Below, in pieces: positions 10,490-23,960 of a stretch of DNA of 64,000 bases. How positions within the stretch are numbered: position 1 is the first letter of the stretch; each line of letters opens with the position of its first letter. The translations under genes and the position numbers were made by a program. This DNA is from Mantis religiosa. Taxonomy: Eukaryota; Arthropoda; Insecta; Mantodea; Mantidae. The notes below the pieces were generated by a model. That model worked only from the letters and a program-made list of their open reading frames with translations, was not told where the DNA came from and searched no databases. The stretch covers positions 177,865,209 to 177,929,208 of the forward strand of contig CM060953.1 in NCBI GenBank assembly GCA_030765055.1. The letters are read 5' to 3'.

Positions 10490-10600
10490 AAAAAGGTTAT
10501 CAATGGCATAGCCGGGATTTGAACAACGGATCCCGCACTCTACGTCTGGTTGCTTTAACCATTCAGCTTGGAAGATTTGAGCTTAAAATCCTGTAAATGG
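10490..10600 (-). repeat. tRNA-derived stretch (minus strand)
   Basis: On the minus strand the stretch holds an A-box-like GAATGGTTAAAGC and a B-box-like GTTCAAATC followed by CCGGCTATGCCA. Related copies lie at 43,180-43,270 and 55,020-55,110. It does not fold into a clean cloverleaf, so it is tRNA-derived repeat rather than a working tRNA gene. Confidence 0.5.
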
Positions 10601-11440
10601 CACTGAATTATTTAGCACGACTCTTCGTTACAGTAATACTAATTATTTATTGGTAAGTCTAACCGTGTTAATCAGGTTTATATCAGTACATAATTTAGGA
10701 AGATATCCAAAAAGAAAATAAATTAAGCAATAAAATAGTTCATCAACTTAAGTCATAGTGAATTTTGGAGCCTAAATCCTACAGAATTGGAGTTGTACAA
10801 GCAACAATAATATCAATTCAATAATTTAGTTTGGACTAAAAGTAAAGTTATACAAGTGTTTAGAATATATGACAGAAATATACAATTTAAAACATGGAAT
10901 CAGTGACCGTGATTAAATATCTCGAGAAATAGCCCGAACATGTCCAGAAACCGGAAGGTTCAATACATTTATCCTAAAATACGGAAAACCCTCTGAAATA
11001 CAGGAAACCTACCAACCCTAGCTGCATTATTTAAGATAAATATATAAATGATTCTTCTTCTCAATTTTTTTTTTTTTTTTACTTCTTTTGCTTCCATTGT
11101 TAGTATTATAACTGGAACACGTGTATTCTATTAGCACTCACTTGTTTATTGAGATATATTAAAATTTGAAATAAACTATTCCACTAGCATTTCACCATTT
11201 TGTCCTGCAGCTACTTTTATTACCACAACAATTTGAAGATTGCCAATAATTAATTATTATACAATACTGTAAATCATTTATTATAAGTTTGGTTAATTGG
11301 CAGAGACAGAAAGAACCAGAGTGTCAAAATATTACAAAACTGAAAAACAAGTTTATATTACATTTGCATTTATTTATTTAAACACTGAACCATTTCTGTC
11401 AAATTGTAATTACATTTCTATAACATAAACTAACGCGGCC
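10601..11440. other. AT-rich interval without a recognisable gene
   Basis: I see no supported coding sequence. The part to about 10,880 is related to 43,290-43,550 and 55,150-55,390 in later units, including the AACTAAAAGTAAAGTTATACAAG block. The rest is AT-rich and contains one T-run near 11,066-11,080. Confidence 0.5.
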
Positions 11441-11449
11441 AAATGATAC

Positions 11450-12240
11450 ATTCTTTAATAAACAAAGCAGTTTATATCTGTGCAAAAAGCAAGTTTAACT
11501 TCGATTTCTTAGCAAGTACATTCTTCAGGTCAACATTTCGTTTCTTTCTTACAACTGTGATGGAAATATTGATGATGGCCGATAACTTACTGTACTTTGG
11601 TCCAGGAATCGTTTTGCCTTTTTCCAAAAAATTAGCGAGTAGGAAACCGTTGTATCCCAAAAAATGTCACCTCTACTTCTCCGGCACATGTGACCGTCTT
11701 TGTTTTATTTGAAGCAGAATTTCAGGAAGTAATTCATTGTTTTCATTATCTGTTGGTTTCCGGAGTATAATGGTGAATCCAGCTCTCATCGACAGTAACA
11801 TCTGGATGCAAAAAGTCCTTCAGGTTTCGCTTAAAATGTTTCGAATGTGAAGACCGAGCCCGCTTGATGTCCACTGTGAGCAAACACGGCAACCCTCGGG
11901 ATGACAGCATTTTCATCTACAGCTCATCGTGCAAAATATGAGTTGCCATTCCCGTGGATACAAATATCGCTCGACGCTCAGCGAGAAACATATCGTGTAC
12001 TTTGTGAATGACTTCCTCGGTAACCACATCTGCAAGGCATCCTGGGCACTCCTCGACAAAAACGAATGTTCGACCACGTCCAAATTCGTTTGTCCAATAT
12101 CTAAATGTTGTCATAGAAAGCAAAAGGTCTCCATAAACTATATCCAATTGTGCATTTATCTCCTCGCAAGTTTTCCCATCTAAAAGTAAAAAGCGAATCA
12201 CTGAATGATACTGCTTGTTCTCCGTTATAGCGAACAAACG
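11450..12240 (-). pseudogene. mariner transposase, decayed
   Basis: The minus strand carries most of a mariner (Tc1/mariner superfamily) transposase in broken pieces. The helix-turn-helix N-terminal part is at 12,237-11,917 (VIRFLLLDGKTCEEINAQLD, and later KVHDMFLAERRAI). The segment with the first catalytic aspartate, VDESWIHHYTPE, is near 11,800. FLEKGKTIPGPKY lies near 11,610. Frame changes near 11,910 and 11,720 and the absence of the last catalytic part mean it is dead. No terminal inverted repeats were identified. Shorter relatives of its N-terminus sit at the same place in later units (43,680 and 55,540). Confidence 0.85.
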
Positions 12241-13615
12241 TTGAGCGACTCATTGAAATGTCTGTAAAATCCAAACAAACCTATGAACGAGCACCAAAAT
12301 TGTTCTCACAACGTGTGGCAAATGACAGTACAGGATGATAACACAAATTTCCCTTACTAATTTCATAAATTTTAAAACAGGGTACTTTTTAAGCCCTTAT
12401 ATTATAATTTAGGCTCGGTGGTGATATTGCAATATCCCTAACTTTAGTCAACCATTTTATCTTATTAATTTACTCCGTTTGGCATAGAATTTATATTAAT
12501 AAATTTGCATATTGCTTCACAACCTAGTCGTATAGTTATGGGACGTAAAATAATGTACAAGGTCATTAAATTTAGTTCAGAAATAGCGCTTAGTGGTTTA
12601 AAACTCTCGTCAGATATCAGGTAAGTCCAGGATATTGTATTACCTACGTTTTAGAAGTGGAACATTTGATGGCAGCATCTTATATTCTACCAATTATAAC
12701 AGTTTTATCAACCGGAAGGAAGATATCGCAATGAAGCACGCCATCTATAATGGAATCGAATGCTAATGAAAACTAAGGAATAATTCAGTTGGTTACGATT
12801 ATCGAGTAATTCGATAGGAATTGTCATTCAGGTTGTCAAATACTACTCGAGTTTCGTGTGTCCAAGATGTTTGTAGCAATTAGTTCGAGGTTAGTATTTC
12901 ATTTGTATCGAACCGAATGAAACTGCTAATTGAAAATAAGTGTTTTTACTACTTAAAAATTGGTAGATAATAAATACAAAATATTAATGCACTTCAAATT
13001 AACGTACTCAGTCGGTAGGTTACCCCCTTGCCTTGGGAGGGTTACGGGGTTCGATTTCCGGCTGGAGGTTGGACTTTTCCTCCAAGCAAGATGCTTCACC
13101 ATCTTCCCCAGGGTCTGGAAGTATGAATGAGAGTTTCGAATGTGTGTGTTATCTAATAATTAAAACGAAAAAATCTAAAGAACCAGCAACGCAACGTCTA
13201 CAAGATAACACCAACGCCATATGTTCGAATGGAGAACGACCGCCGATGGGAACATTGCAGTCATAGGCGTAGATATCCCGTATATAGTGCACAATATGGC
13301 GCTAGTTCTGACTTTCTTCTCTTGAACTTTGAGAAGTAGTTCAGAGATGGCAGCATAGGAAACATATAAGAGTAATAGTGATGTAACTCCTTTTTCGATG
13401 AGGTATCCTTAAATATTTGCAAAGTAATTGCATTTTCGCAACGAAAATCATATTATGTAGGGGATGAAATGGGGGATATGTATTTTTAACATGGTATATA
13501 AAGTTTATGCACATATGGATCTTTTAAGCCACAACAAAGAGGTCTGCGATTAGTGTTTTAAAAACAGTAAGTTCTAAGGTATTACACGGTTGTTGTCGGA
13601 TCTACTTGTCAATTT
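12241..13615. repeat. Forward arm of the composite unit leading to H1
   Basis: No gene. It contains the GGTTACGATTATCGAGTAATTCG and TTTCGTGTGT landmarks (12,790-12,870), then a block with GGTAGGTTACCCCCTTGCC and a TTCGATTTCC B-box-like patch (13,015-13,065). The TTGAACTTTGAGAAG...TTCAGAGATGGCAGCATAGG block is at 13,323-13,360. Corresponding blocks precede H1 in every unit (24,540, 37,855, 44,640, 56,495). Confidence 0.75.
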
Positions 13616-13621
13616 TTGGAG

Positions 13622-13651
13622 TCCGGGATAGCGTCTGCGCTATATCCCGGA
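13622..13651. repeat. H1 hairpin, unit 1
   Basis: Stem TCCGGGATA plus GCG paired with CGC and TATCCCGGA, with a 2-nt bulge on the right strand and a TCTG loop. It is preceded by AATTTTTGGAG and followed by ATAATAATT. It is one of five H1 copies and structurally equals the H2 hairpins, with compensated stem changes. Confidence 0.8.
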
Positions 13652-13673
13652 ATAATAATTGGAAAAATTCAAT

Positions 13674-14362
13674 GCCATAGCCAGGATTTTAACCACGGAT
13701 CTCCTGGTTTCCGTCCAGCCGCACCAACATTGTGCTACTATGGCCAACGTGCCGATATGACATTAATTTCTCCAACTGACGCGTATTTTTCACGGTAAAC
13801 AACTTAGGAGTTCTCATAAACACATGAGACAACTACCTTAATGGCGACTTACTATGCTGTAAGTACTTTAAGGCCCGGGCTTTATAGTTAACCACTATTA
13901 GGTCAATTGATGGAAATTAATTGTTATTTCACATTGGCCCTGTGTAGGCTAAATTGTGGAAACGTAGATTCAGACTGAAAAATTCAATGCCATAGCCGGG
14001 ATTTGAACCACGGATCTTCTGGTTTCCGTCCAGCCGCACTACTATTGTGCTACTATGGTCAACGTGCCGGTATGTTTCCACAATTTAGCCCTCACACGGC
14101 CAGTGTGAAAGAACAATTAATTTCCATTAATTGACCTAATAGTGGTTAACTATAAAGCCCGGACCTTAAAGTACTTACGTGAAGTAAGTCGCCATTAAAG
14201 TAGTTGTCTCATGTGTTTATGAGAACTCCTAAGTGGTTTACCGGGAAAAATACGAGTCAGTTGGAGAATTTAATGTCATATCGGCACGTTGGCCATAGTA
14301 GCACAATGGTAATACGGCTGGACGGAAACCAGAAGATCCGTGGTTCAAATCCCGGCTATGGC
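13674..14362. repeat. Large imperfect palindrome with tRNA-like segments (type-A unit)
   Basis: Left arm about 13,674-13,971, right arm about 14,070-14,362 in inverted orientation, spacer about 98 bases. Paired blocks include CAACGTGCCGATATGACATT against AATGTCATATCGGCACGTTG, and TTATAGTTAACCACTATTAGG against its complement. Each arm ends in a tRNA-like segment, and a third tRNA-like copy lies in the spacer (13,989-14,059). An almost identical copy is at 38,206-38,894. Confidence 0.8.
14292..14362 (+). repeat. tRNA-like sequence (71 nt)
   Basis: GCCATAG at the start pairs perfectly with CTATGGC at the end, giving a 7-bp acceptor-like stem. A CTGG/CCAG stem encloses a 7-nt loop, and a B box GTTCAAATC sits in a T-arm-like position. 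The D arm does not pair well and the base before the would-be anticodon is C rather than T. This is more likely a tRNA-derived repeat than a functional gene. Copies: 38,824-38,894 on plus; 13,674-13,744 and 13,989-14,059 on minus. Confidence 0.5.
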
Positions 14363-14559
14363 ATTGAATTTTTCAGTCTGACTCTATGTTTCCTCAATTT
14401 AGCCTACACACGGCCAGTGTGAAAGAAGAATTAATTTCCATCAGCTTATAGTATTATTATAATTTGTGCTAGGCAGTGACATTACGACAACCCTAAGTTG
14501 AGTTAGCAATCTTTTGCTTCTTAATTTACTGCGCTCTGGATAGCTCAGGATATAACGAA

Positions 14560-15302
14560 AGTGTACACTAAGCATAAATGACTGAGTGAACGAGCAATGT
14601 TGTTGGAAAACAATACATTAACAATGACCTCAATGCGACCATTCAGAATTTTGTTCAGGGGTTGTTGCTTTCATAAAAAGCATGCACGCAGTTATCAACC
14701 AGAATGAAGTGGTCAACTATCCCACAGACCCTTTAAAATTTATTAGAATTGGCTGCACCAACACCTCAAAATATAGAATTAAAAGTAGAATCATTTGTGA
14801 TCATTCACCAATCACGACTGTGCACTGAAACGACACTAACTGTAAAAGAGCAAATGAATAACGTTATCGAGGCAACAATCATTAAGGGAAAGGACAAAGG
14901 TGAGCATATCTCGATTCCGCGCATTCCGATGATTCTAAGGGATTTACCTTTAGCTTTTAAACGTCTACAATATCCCGTGCGTTTGGTCTTTGCAATGATC
15001 ATAAAAAAAGTCTCAAGGCCAGTCGTTCGAAGTTTGCGGAATTAACTTGGAGTTTGCATGTTTCTCTCATGGACATACGTCGTGTATACGCGCGTCGGGA
15101 AACCATCATCTTTGTATATTTACGCCGGACAAAAACAGAAAAATGTACCGTTCCTCAGAGGGCTTTAATTGATTAATTTAATTGTATTTAAAGTTCACTC
15201 CCACATGGAGAGTAAATAAATAAGTGATACATTTTTGTTTTATTTATATAGATAAGTTCAGACCATTTGTATTGGTGGTACAAAGCTCACAGAATCAGCT
15301 AG
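14560..15302 (+). pseudogene. Helitron 3' segment with PIF1-type helicase C-terminus, unit 1
   Basis: The longest open piece is 14,749-15,045. It shows ESFVIIHQSRLCTETTLTVK, then IPRIPMILRDLPLAFKRLQYP and RLVFAMI. These are C-terminal blocks of the Helitron Rep/helicase protein, which drives rolling-circle transposition. The frame is lost at the SQGQSFEVCGI block by one added A. The element ends in CTAG at 15,299-15,302 followed by T, the usual Helitron 3' boundary. The Rep domain and most of the helicase are absent, so this is a fixed fragment of the composite unit. Confidence 0.8.
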
Positions 15303-15511
15303 TAAAATAATATTACTTCAGAGAGAGCTTAGTTGTTTGAAGTTTTCTAGTAAGATATTACTGAAATCACGGACATTACGTTATCTAAGTTATAAAAGTA
15401 GAACACTTGATGGCAGCACCTTACATTCTAACATTTTTATCGGTTGTCCAAACCGGAAGGAAAATATTATTGCAATGAAGTACGGCAACTGTAATACACT
15501 ACTACTGTTGC
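15303..15511. repeat. Unit sequence between Helitron end and SINE
   Basis: AAAATAATATTACTTCAGAGA, the TTTTCTAGTAAGATATTACTGAAATC block and CACTTGATGGCAGCACC, as in all units. No gene. Confidence 0.6.
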
Positions 15512-15775
15512 TTTTTTTTTTCTTCTTCTTTTTTGTAATTTAAGTTCTCCAACTTTAAGTCATATTGGACGATGACTGAAATGGGTGCAGTGATGCTCAA
15601 ATGAGCCCAGGGTCCATAGAGCTGAGAATTACCCGACATTCGTCTCTCAGGATAAAGGAAAACCCAAGAAAAGCTTATCGTGGGAAAAACTGACCGAGAT
15701 TCGAACTAGGGACCTCTTGAACTTGAGACAGAAGCGTTACCATCTACACTACCGACGCGGTCACACCGAATGTTG
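15512..15775 (-). mobile_element. tRNA-derived SINE (minus strand)
   Basis: Begins with a T-rich run (its tail on the other strand). Then come the conserved CCAACTTTAAGTCATATTGG, GCTCAAATGAGCCCAGGGTC, the truncated ACCCGACATTCGTCTCTCAGG block, and GATTCGAACTAGGGACCTC, the reverse of a pol III B box. Same family as 18,816, 25,203, 26,562, 40,043, 50,588, 51,905, 56,992 and 58,405. Non-coding and mobilised by LINE proteins. Confidence 0.85.
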
Positions 15776-16373
15776 ATGGAAACTAAGGAATAATGTAGTT
15801 TCTTACGAGTATCGAGTAATTCTATAGCAATTTTCATTGTGATTGTCGAACACTACTCGTGTTTCGTGTGTTAAGATGTTTGCAGCAATTAGTTGGAAGT
15901 TAGCATTTAATTTTATTGGAGCGAATGCAACTGATACATGAAAATAAACATTGTTACCACTGCCAAGGATAGCAGATGCTAAATACAGACCATTATAGAG
16001 CTTTTATTAAATGTAGGTTCTAGATATCTCCTATAGAGGACGTTGTGGCGGTACTTCTTAGAGATAGCACCGGCTTTTTCTCTTGAACTTTGAGAAGAGG
16101 CTCAGAGATGGCAGCATAGGAAACATATTACAGTACTGGAAATGAAATTCAATTTCCGATGCTGTATATTTAATATTTAACAAATGATTGCATTCTCACA
16201 AAGATGAACCTATTGTGGAAGGGATAAGGGTAGTGATATTTAATTTAATAAGGTATTTCAAGATTTTGCACATATCGATCTTTTCACCAGGAAACAAAAG
16301 TCTCCAATTAGCTCTTTAAAAGCGGCACGCTTCTAGTTTTCGTCACAAATTATTTGTGGTATATATGTACTCA
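15776..16373. repeat. Forward arm of the composite unit, unit 1
   Basis: No gene. Contains TCTTACGAGTATCGAGTAATTC (15,800), the AGATATCTCCTATAGAGG block (16,021) and TTGAACTTTGAGAAGAGGCTC (16,083). The inverted counterpart is at 17,800-18,310. Confidence 0.75.
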
Positions 16374-16383
16374 ATTTTTGGAG

Positions 16384-16411
16384 CCCAGGATAGCGTTCGC
16401 TGTATCCTGGG
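16384..16411. repeat. H2 hairpin, unit 1
   Basis: Stem CCCAGGATA plus GCG against CGC and TATCCTGGG, with a 2-nt bulge at the same place as in H1. Preceded by AATTTTTGGAG. Confidence 0.8.
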
Positions 16412-16439
16412 ATAATCAATATATTTATACTTGATGCCA

Positions 16440-17340
16440 AGGTATCCTCCTAACACGTCAGACAAATAGAATTATAAATTCATTCCGATCTTCGACATCA
16501 TCGACCATAACTTTAACCAGCTCCTCTCTTTGGCAAGACCCTGCAACCCCCAATATCATTACTTTCCTTAAAAAATACTTGCCATCAGGAGCATCATTCA
16601 CAATCTTTGTTAGATATCTTCTCAAAGATACTTTTGATATCTTCGGATGACGTCCAACATTTTTCTCTTTTAAGAAGCACACTATCTTAGGAAAACTTCC
16701 AATATAAATTCCATTATTTAACTTTATCATTGTTTTTAGCATAGAAAATAAGACCGTTTTCTTTAACTCGTGCCAGATCCCTTGTAAGAACGAAACTGAG
16801 AATGAACACACTTCAAAACAGTTGTATCCTTACCACGTGTGTTGGAAGAGAGTTGAGAGAGCTAAAGGTTTGTTTTTCCTTTTCGTCGAAGGATTATAGT
16901 TTATGATCTTTTGGTTCTTGGAACTTGTGCAAGCACACTCGTCCTAAGAATTATTGCACCTTTTAAAATACGTAAGTTGTAACCCATTACACATAAACTA
17001 CTCCGTTTTATTCAGCTTATTTAGAAAGCAATTCCCCAAAATATTTCCATTTCCACTTTAGAGTATAATTTTACAGAAGAAACAGCTTCGTTGTCAAATG
17101 TATTTTCGGTTTTTCCATGGTTTCGGAATATAAGGGCGCCCGAGCTAATACTCGAGTTGATCCGTACTGCAGAGAAAGTTGAACTCCATATAAATCTTCC
17201 AAGTGTTGTTTGACTTCAAAATCAATCCCAAATGTCATTTTCAACGTTATAAACACCAATAGGTAAGAAATAATTGAATTTGCACCCTGTTCAAAATTCA
17301 GAGTAAATAAGCTATCTCATAATTTAGTCATTAAAATATC
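16440..17340 (-). pseudogene. Crypton-type tyrosine recombinase fragment, unit 1
   Basis: The minus strand, about 16,811-16,458, encodes NVGRHPKISKVSLRRYLTK, the APDGKYFLRK block and AGSCQREELVKVMVDDVEDR. The pattern matches the core-entry region of Crypton tyrosine recombinases, where the arginine of the catalytic R-H-R-Y set is expected in the C-R-R-E-E-L block. Here that block reads CQREEL, so one arginine remains. The C-terminal half with the HxxR and tyrosine is not seen. The remaining sequence to 17,340 is non-coding unit DNA. A copy fixed in the array, not an active element. Confidence 0.6.
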
Positions 17341-17597
17341 CCATAACATACGTCTATAGGAGACTAACCCCAACCTAGGTTAAAACCAGTTACAACCCAA
17401 AAACTGGTGAGCGCGTAACAAAACCTTCGGACTGAGAACAGCCTGCCAGTGGAGTATTGTGTGTTAATGAAAAACATCCTATAGGAAAAACATGCATATA
17501 AACAAATCTAACTGTCAACCGCTCTTAAAATCAGCAATTCGTGACTTCCTTCTATCGGATAAACGAAATGTTCTCCAAATTTAATATTTATTAGCTG

Positions 17598-17770
17598 CAT
17601 TTTTTTTCTTTCGAGTGGAGGAAAAATCCATTTATGGACTAACCCAGACTGTACTGGGACAGTGCAGCCGGGAATGTGAGTTTCACCCGAAGGTACTACC
17701 CACTAACAGACCTCCACCGGAGAGTAGTCAGGAGAGGAATTCCAGCAGTACCGCTATAAGGAAGGAAGGA
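17598..17770 (-). mobile_element. Short 3' end of a Jockey-like LINE (minus strand)
   Basis: Starts with TTTTTTTTCTTTCGAGTGGAG and shares CCTCCACCGGAGAG and CCAGCAGTACCGC with the 3' ends at 5914 and 27,094. Only the 3' UTR is left. No convincing target duplication was seen. It is absent from the equivalent place in the other units (for example 42,120). Confidence 0.7.
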
Positions 17771-18320
17771 AGGTGCAAGTGTGCTTTCAGCTGCTCTTAA
17801 ACCAACAATTGGAGACTTCTGCTTGGCTTGTGAACTGATCCATATGTGCACAAAGTTTAAATACTTTGTTAAAAGAAATGGCACTTCTCCTATCCCTTCC
17901 ATAAAATGATGCTCTTGAGAAAACATAACTACTTCTTAACTTTTGAAGAATACATCAGAAAATCAATTATTTCTAAGTATCGTATGTTTCTTGTGCTGCC
18001 ATCACTGAGTTTCGTCTGAAAGTTCAAGAGAAGGAAGACACTACTGTCTGTAAGTACTAGCGCCAGAATCTGCTCTATCGGGGATATCTACAACCTTCGT
18101 AATCTGAAGCGCCTTAATACTCTGTATTTATTATCTGCGTTTTTCAAAACAGTTGAAAATCGTTATTTTCAAATAGCAGTTCCATTAGTTTTGATAACCA
18201 CGAAACACTAACCTCCAACTGATCGCTGCAAACATCTTAGACACACGAAACTCGAGTAGTGTTCGACAATCTGAATGAAAATTGCTGTCGAATTACTCGA
18301 TACTCGTAAACACAGAAAAT
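17771..18320. repeat. Inverted arm, unit 1 (cut off at 18,320)
   Basis: No gene. Holds CTTTCAGCTGCTCTTAAACC, GTGCTGCCATCACTGAGTTTCGTC and CACGAAACTCGAGTAGTG. It stops just after GATACTCGTAAACACAG, where a 5.6-kb block foreign to the unit begins. Confidence 0.75.
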
Positions 18321-18815
18321 TATTACTTTATTAAAAACCAGTAATTAAAAATTTTATTTTTATTAAAAATTATTAATACCAGATTCTCAAGCCCGTGGTA
18401 AAAACTGAAGACGCATAGGGCGCTCCTCCTGAACCTTTCGATGACAGCTAAGTGAACTAACCAACATGTCGTTGATAATGCAGTGAGCTTCTATTTCGAC
18501 CGAGCTATGGTACATTCGCCACCCCCCACCCTTCCCTGCCCAGTTCAACGACTAATTGAATCCAACATCTTTCGAAACCTAACCTCGTGCACCAATGAAT
18601 AATTTACGGTACAACTCATTAATCACATATTAGCATAATACGCGCTAAATATGCCGAGTAAATGTGCGTAAATTATTCATCACTGTGCAAGATGCGACTT
18701 CGAAAGAAGTTTACCAATTAAATTCGGAAAAAAGGTGTCAGAAGCCACTTCCAAACTTGATCGTTTTCCTGTTGCCACTAAACATTATAGCTCTTATTGT
18801 AATAAATGAATAAGT
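18321..18815. other. Unassigned DNA at the start of the 5.6-kb inserted block
   Basis: No coding sequence that I can support and no match to the repeat unit. It contains a short near-palindromic AATAATTTACG...CGTAAATTATTCAT stretch (18,597-18,680). Confidence 0.4.
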
Positions 18816-19047
18816 AGGTAGCGTGGTGGTAGCATGTCTGCCTCACGTTCAAGAGGTCCCGAGTTCGAATCTTGGTCAGGGTGAGTTACCTGGATAAGGT
18901 TTTTCCGCGGGTTTTCCGGGGTTTTCCCTTATCCGGAAGGACGTATGTCGGGTAACTCTAGGCTCTGTGGACCCTGGGCTCATTTGAGCATCATTTCACC
19001 CATTCGATTCATCGTCCGATATGACTTAATGTTGGAGGACGTAAATT
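18816..19047 (+). mobile_element. tRNA-derived SINE (plus strand)
   Basis: Head with A-box-like GGTGGTAGCATG and B box GAGTTCGAATC, then GTTACCTGGATAAGG, CTTATCCGGAAGG, the GGACCCTGGGCTCATTTGAGC block and ATCGTCCGATATGACTTAA. Ends ACGTAAATTA directly before the AAT microsatellite, which is its 3' tail. Confidence 0.85.
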
Positions 19048-19049
19048 AG

Positions 19050-21090
<2,041 letters not shown>

Positions 21091-21096
21091 AGGGTG

Positions 21097-22440
21097 TTAG
21101 TAATGATTCTTATAACCCCCTTTTGCATAAGAAATATTTCTTTTACTTTCTACTGAGTTGCCCCAAAATAATATTCCATATTCCATAATAGAGTTAAAGT
21201 ATGCATAATATACTAATTTAAGTGTGTCAATAGAACTCACATTAACCAGCTCTCGGATAGCATAACAGGCAGAGCTGAGTTTAGGTAAGATATAATTTAT
21301 GTGAGCTTTCCAATCTACACATCTGTCCACTTGAAGTCCCAGAAAGTTTACGCTGCCAATTCCTTCTAATAAAAATATCATTAATCCCGATTTCTATATC
21401 AGTATATGATGTACGACAGGTTATAAATTTGACCACTTAGGTTTTGTCTAGATTCACAGATAATTTGTTCGCTTTAAACCAGCATAACATACAGTTCAAA
21501 ATATAATTCATATTAATTATACACTCGTTTAAATTTGTACTGGTCACCAGGACACTAGTGTCATCAGCGAAAAGAACTGTACTTGCAATTACTTTATATA
21601 AAGTGAGAGATCATTTATATAGATCAGAAATAATAAAGGCCCTAATTCGCAACCTTGGGATACTCCATAAGTTACTACTTTGCAGTTTGAAGTTTGTTTT
21701 TCATAACCAATATCATTGACAGCTACTTCAACACTCTGTTTTCTTTCATTTAGATATGATACAAACCATCTTAAATGTTCATTTTTTTGCCCATAGAATT
21801 CCAAGTTTACTATAAGAATGTCATGATTAACACAATCAAAAGCCTTTGCTAGATCACAAAAAATTCCACCTACATGTCTTTTATCATTTAAGGCAGTCAA
21901 CACTTCATTTGCAAGTTTGTAAGTTACATTATTAGTCTATATTCCCTTTCTGAATCCAAACTGATCACTGACAAGTATGTTGTGACATTCGAGGAGTTTA
22001 TACAGTCTGGTGAACATTACTTTTTCAAGAAATTTTGAAAAAAATTGTAAGAGAGATATTGGTCTATAATTTGAAAAGTTATTGTGTTCGCCTGTTTTGA
22101 AAAGAGGTTTAACAAATGAGTATTTTATTCTGTCAGGGAAAATACCAGTCTTTAGAGACTCATTACATATATAACTAAGGGGAATGTTAATTTGTGAGGA
22201 GCAAGATTTTAGGATTTTTGTAGTTATTTCATCATAACCGGAAGAATCCTTCATTTTTAAAGAGTCAATAATTTTATTTATTTCGGAAGATGTAGTTAAA
22301 CTGACTTTAAATGGTACAGAGTTCGTGAAACTTGATCTTAGAAATTCTAGTGCTGCATTTTTACTTCCATAATGAATATTTAATTTTTTTGTTACATCTA
22401 AATAGAAGTTGTTAAACAATTCTGCAACTTCAAGAGGTTT
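21097..22440 (-). pseudogene. LINE reverse transcriptase remnant (minus strand)
   Basis: Three pieces in order on the minus strand. 22,419-21,937 has fingers and palm: SSGYDEITTKILK, the PLFKTGEHNNFSNYRPISLL block and SDQFGFRKGI. 21,903-21,589 has FCDLAKAFDCVNHDIL and GVSQGCELGPLLFLIYINDL. An FADDTSVL catalytic box follows near 21,566. 21,381-21,097 has the thumb and C-terminal part (FLGLQVDRCVDWKAHI, LKLVYYAYFNSIMEYG). A stop near 21,935 and frame changes break it. It is a different LINE from the Jockey-like copies here; the clade is uncertain. No endonuclease or knuckle domain is visible. Confidence 0.85.
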
Positions 22441-23960
22441 GGCAATTTCATGATTGTCAACATTGAGTTATTGTGCAATTTTCTGATGAGTGTTTACATG
22501 TCACATTTAATTTAAGCACCCAGATTATATGTAAACACAGGTAATGCCAATTATAAACAAAGAAATTCTGCAGAAATCAAAGAGAATTGAATTCTGTACA
22601 AATCACAGTATTAATTTTGGTTATACCTGAAAATTCACATACTTGGGTTAGAATGACACAGCAAAGCATGTAATACACAAGGCAAACAGTATATCGTCAT
22701 CAAGAAAAGGTGCTGCCACCAAACACAGCAAATACATCCTTATAAACAATTCATATATTTTATATTACTTAATCCAGGAAAGGTGCTGTGGCTGAAATGC
22801 ACAAATGTTTCATCTAAAATGTAGTCTGAGATGGAAGAATTTTGTTTGAAAATCTTCGTGTATAAGTTTGTTTTACACATGTTAGTATAAACAGCATGAG
22901 AATTAAAGATATGTAACAATATGCAAAGAGATATGTCTATAAAGCTAATAAACAATTGTTTAAGTATTTCTGTCTTTGATGACAGCTAATTATGTGGACT
23001 ACATTAACCTCAACCTCAGAACAAAGCTCAAATATTGAAGAAATCTCATAATAATATTAATGGTGTTTAATTTTGGTTTACTGCTGTTTTATATGAACTC
23101 ATGGAAATCAAATACAAAATAGCTAAAATTTATGGACTGTTATATATGACTCATATATTTTAAATTTCAAACTTCTAACACAAAACCCACGAATATATCC
23201 AATTAACTGTCTAAAATAATTTCACTTTTTCTGAAAATTTAGAACATACTGGTCACAACACACCTCAAAGTTTTTGTTAATTTTCCACTAATATTGAAAT
23301 GAAACTCGAACTTTAAGAAATATCTGATAAACCAAAATAAATTTCTGTACAGCTGAGAAAGAAAGCTTTGTTCTACATTTTTAATGTTCCTGAAGATCAC
23401 TGCACATCACCAAAACAATAAATACAAAATTTCCGATCATGTGGCACTTTTGATTCGTGCCATTGTATTTCTGGTAGCCTGAGATGATGAGGTAGCTAAA
23501 AAACAGGCAGAAAAACGTTGTTTTTGCATTAATAATAAGTAACAAGGTTAATGAAACTAATGCTTTTTCATGTCAAACATCCTTGATATATTATAAAGTG
23601 CTACATAATCTAAAGAATTTAATTACAAATGAATATGTATGAAGATACAATTCAGGTTAAGTTATGATATTAATTTTAGGTATTTAGCTACATGCTAACA
23701 TCTTACTTATCGACAGGTCTATGTAAAAGTCCATTCCCTTCCTCCTTGCTGCTCCTATGTCATAGCAGGCCTTACAAGTCTTGCTTAATTTGGCTTGGCT
23801 TAGATACCGTTAGCACGGACCTGTGGCACTGATAGACTTCAAAGTTGTGTAAAGAGAGACATCTGTTATTACCGGCAGATTTTAAATTGATGTGCAGCGC
23901 TCAATCTGTCGAACGGCTGTTTCGAGAAGCTTATTGTGTAATCAGAGTCTCTATCCCACT
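22441..23960. other. Unassigned AT-rich DNA at the end of the 5.6-kb block
   Basis: No gene or known element recognised. It ends where the forward arm resumes at AACTAAGGAATAATTTAG. Confidence 0.4.

Noticed and set aside
14292..14362. A functional tRNA gene
   Set aside because: The acceptor stem and B box are good, but the D arm fails to pair and the anticodon loop lacks the usual T before the anticodon. It recurs inside repeats, so it is listed as tRNA-derived.
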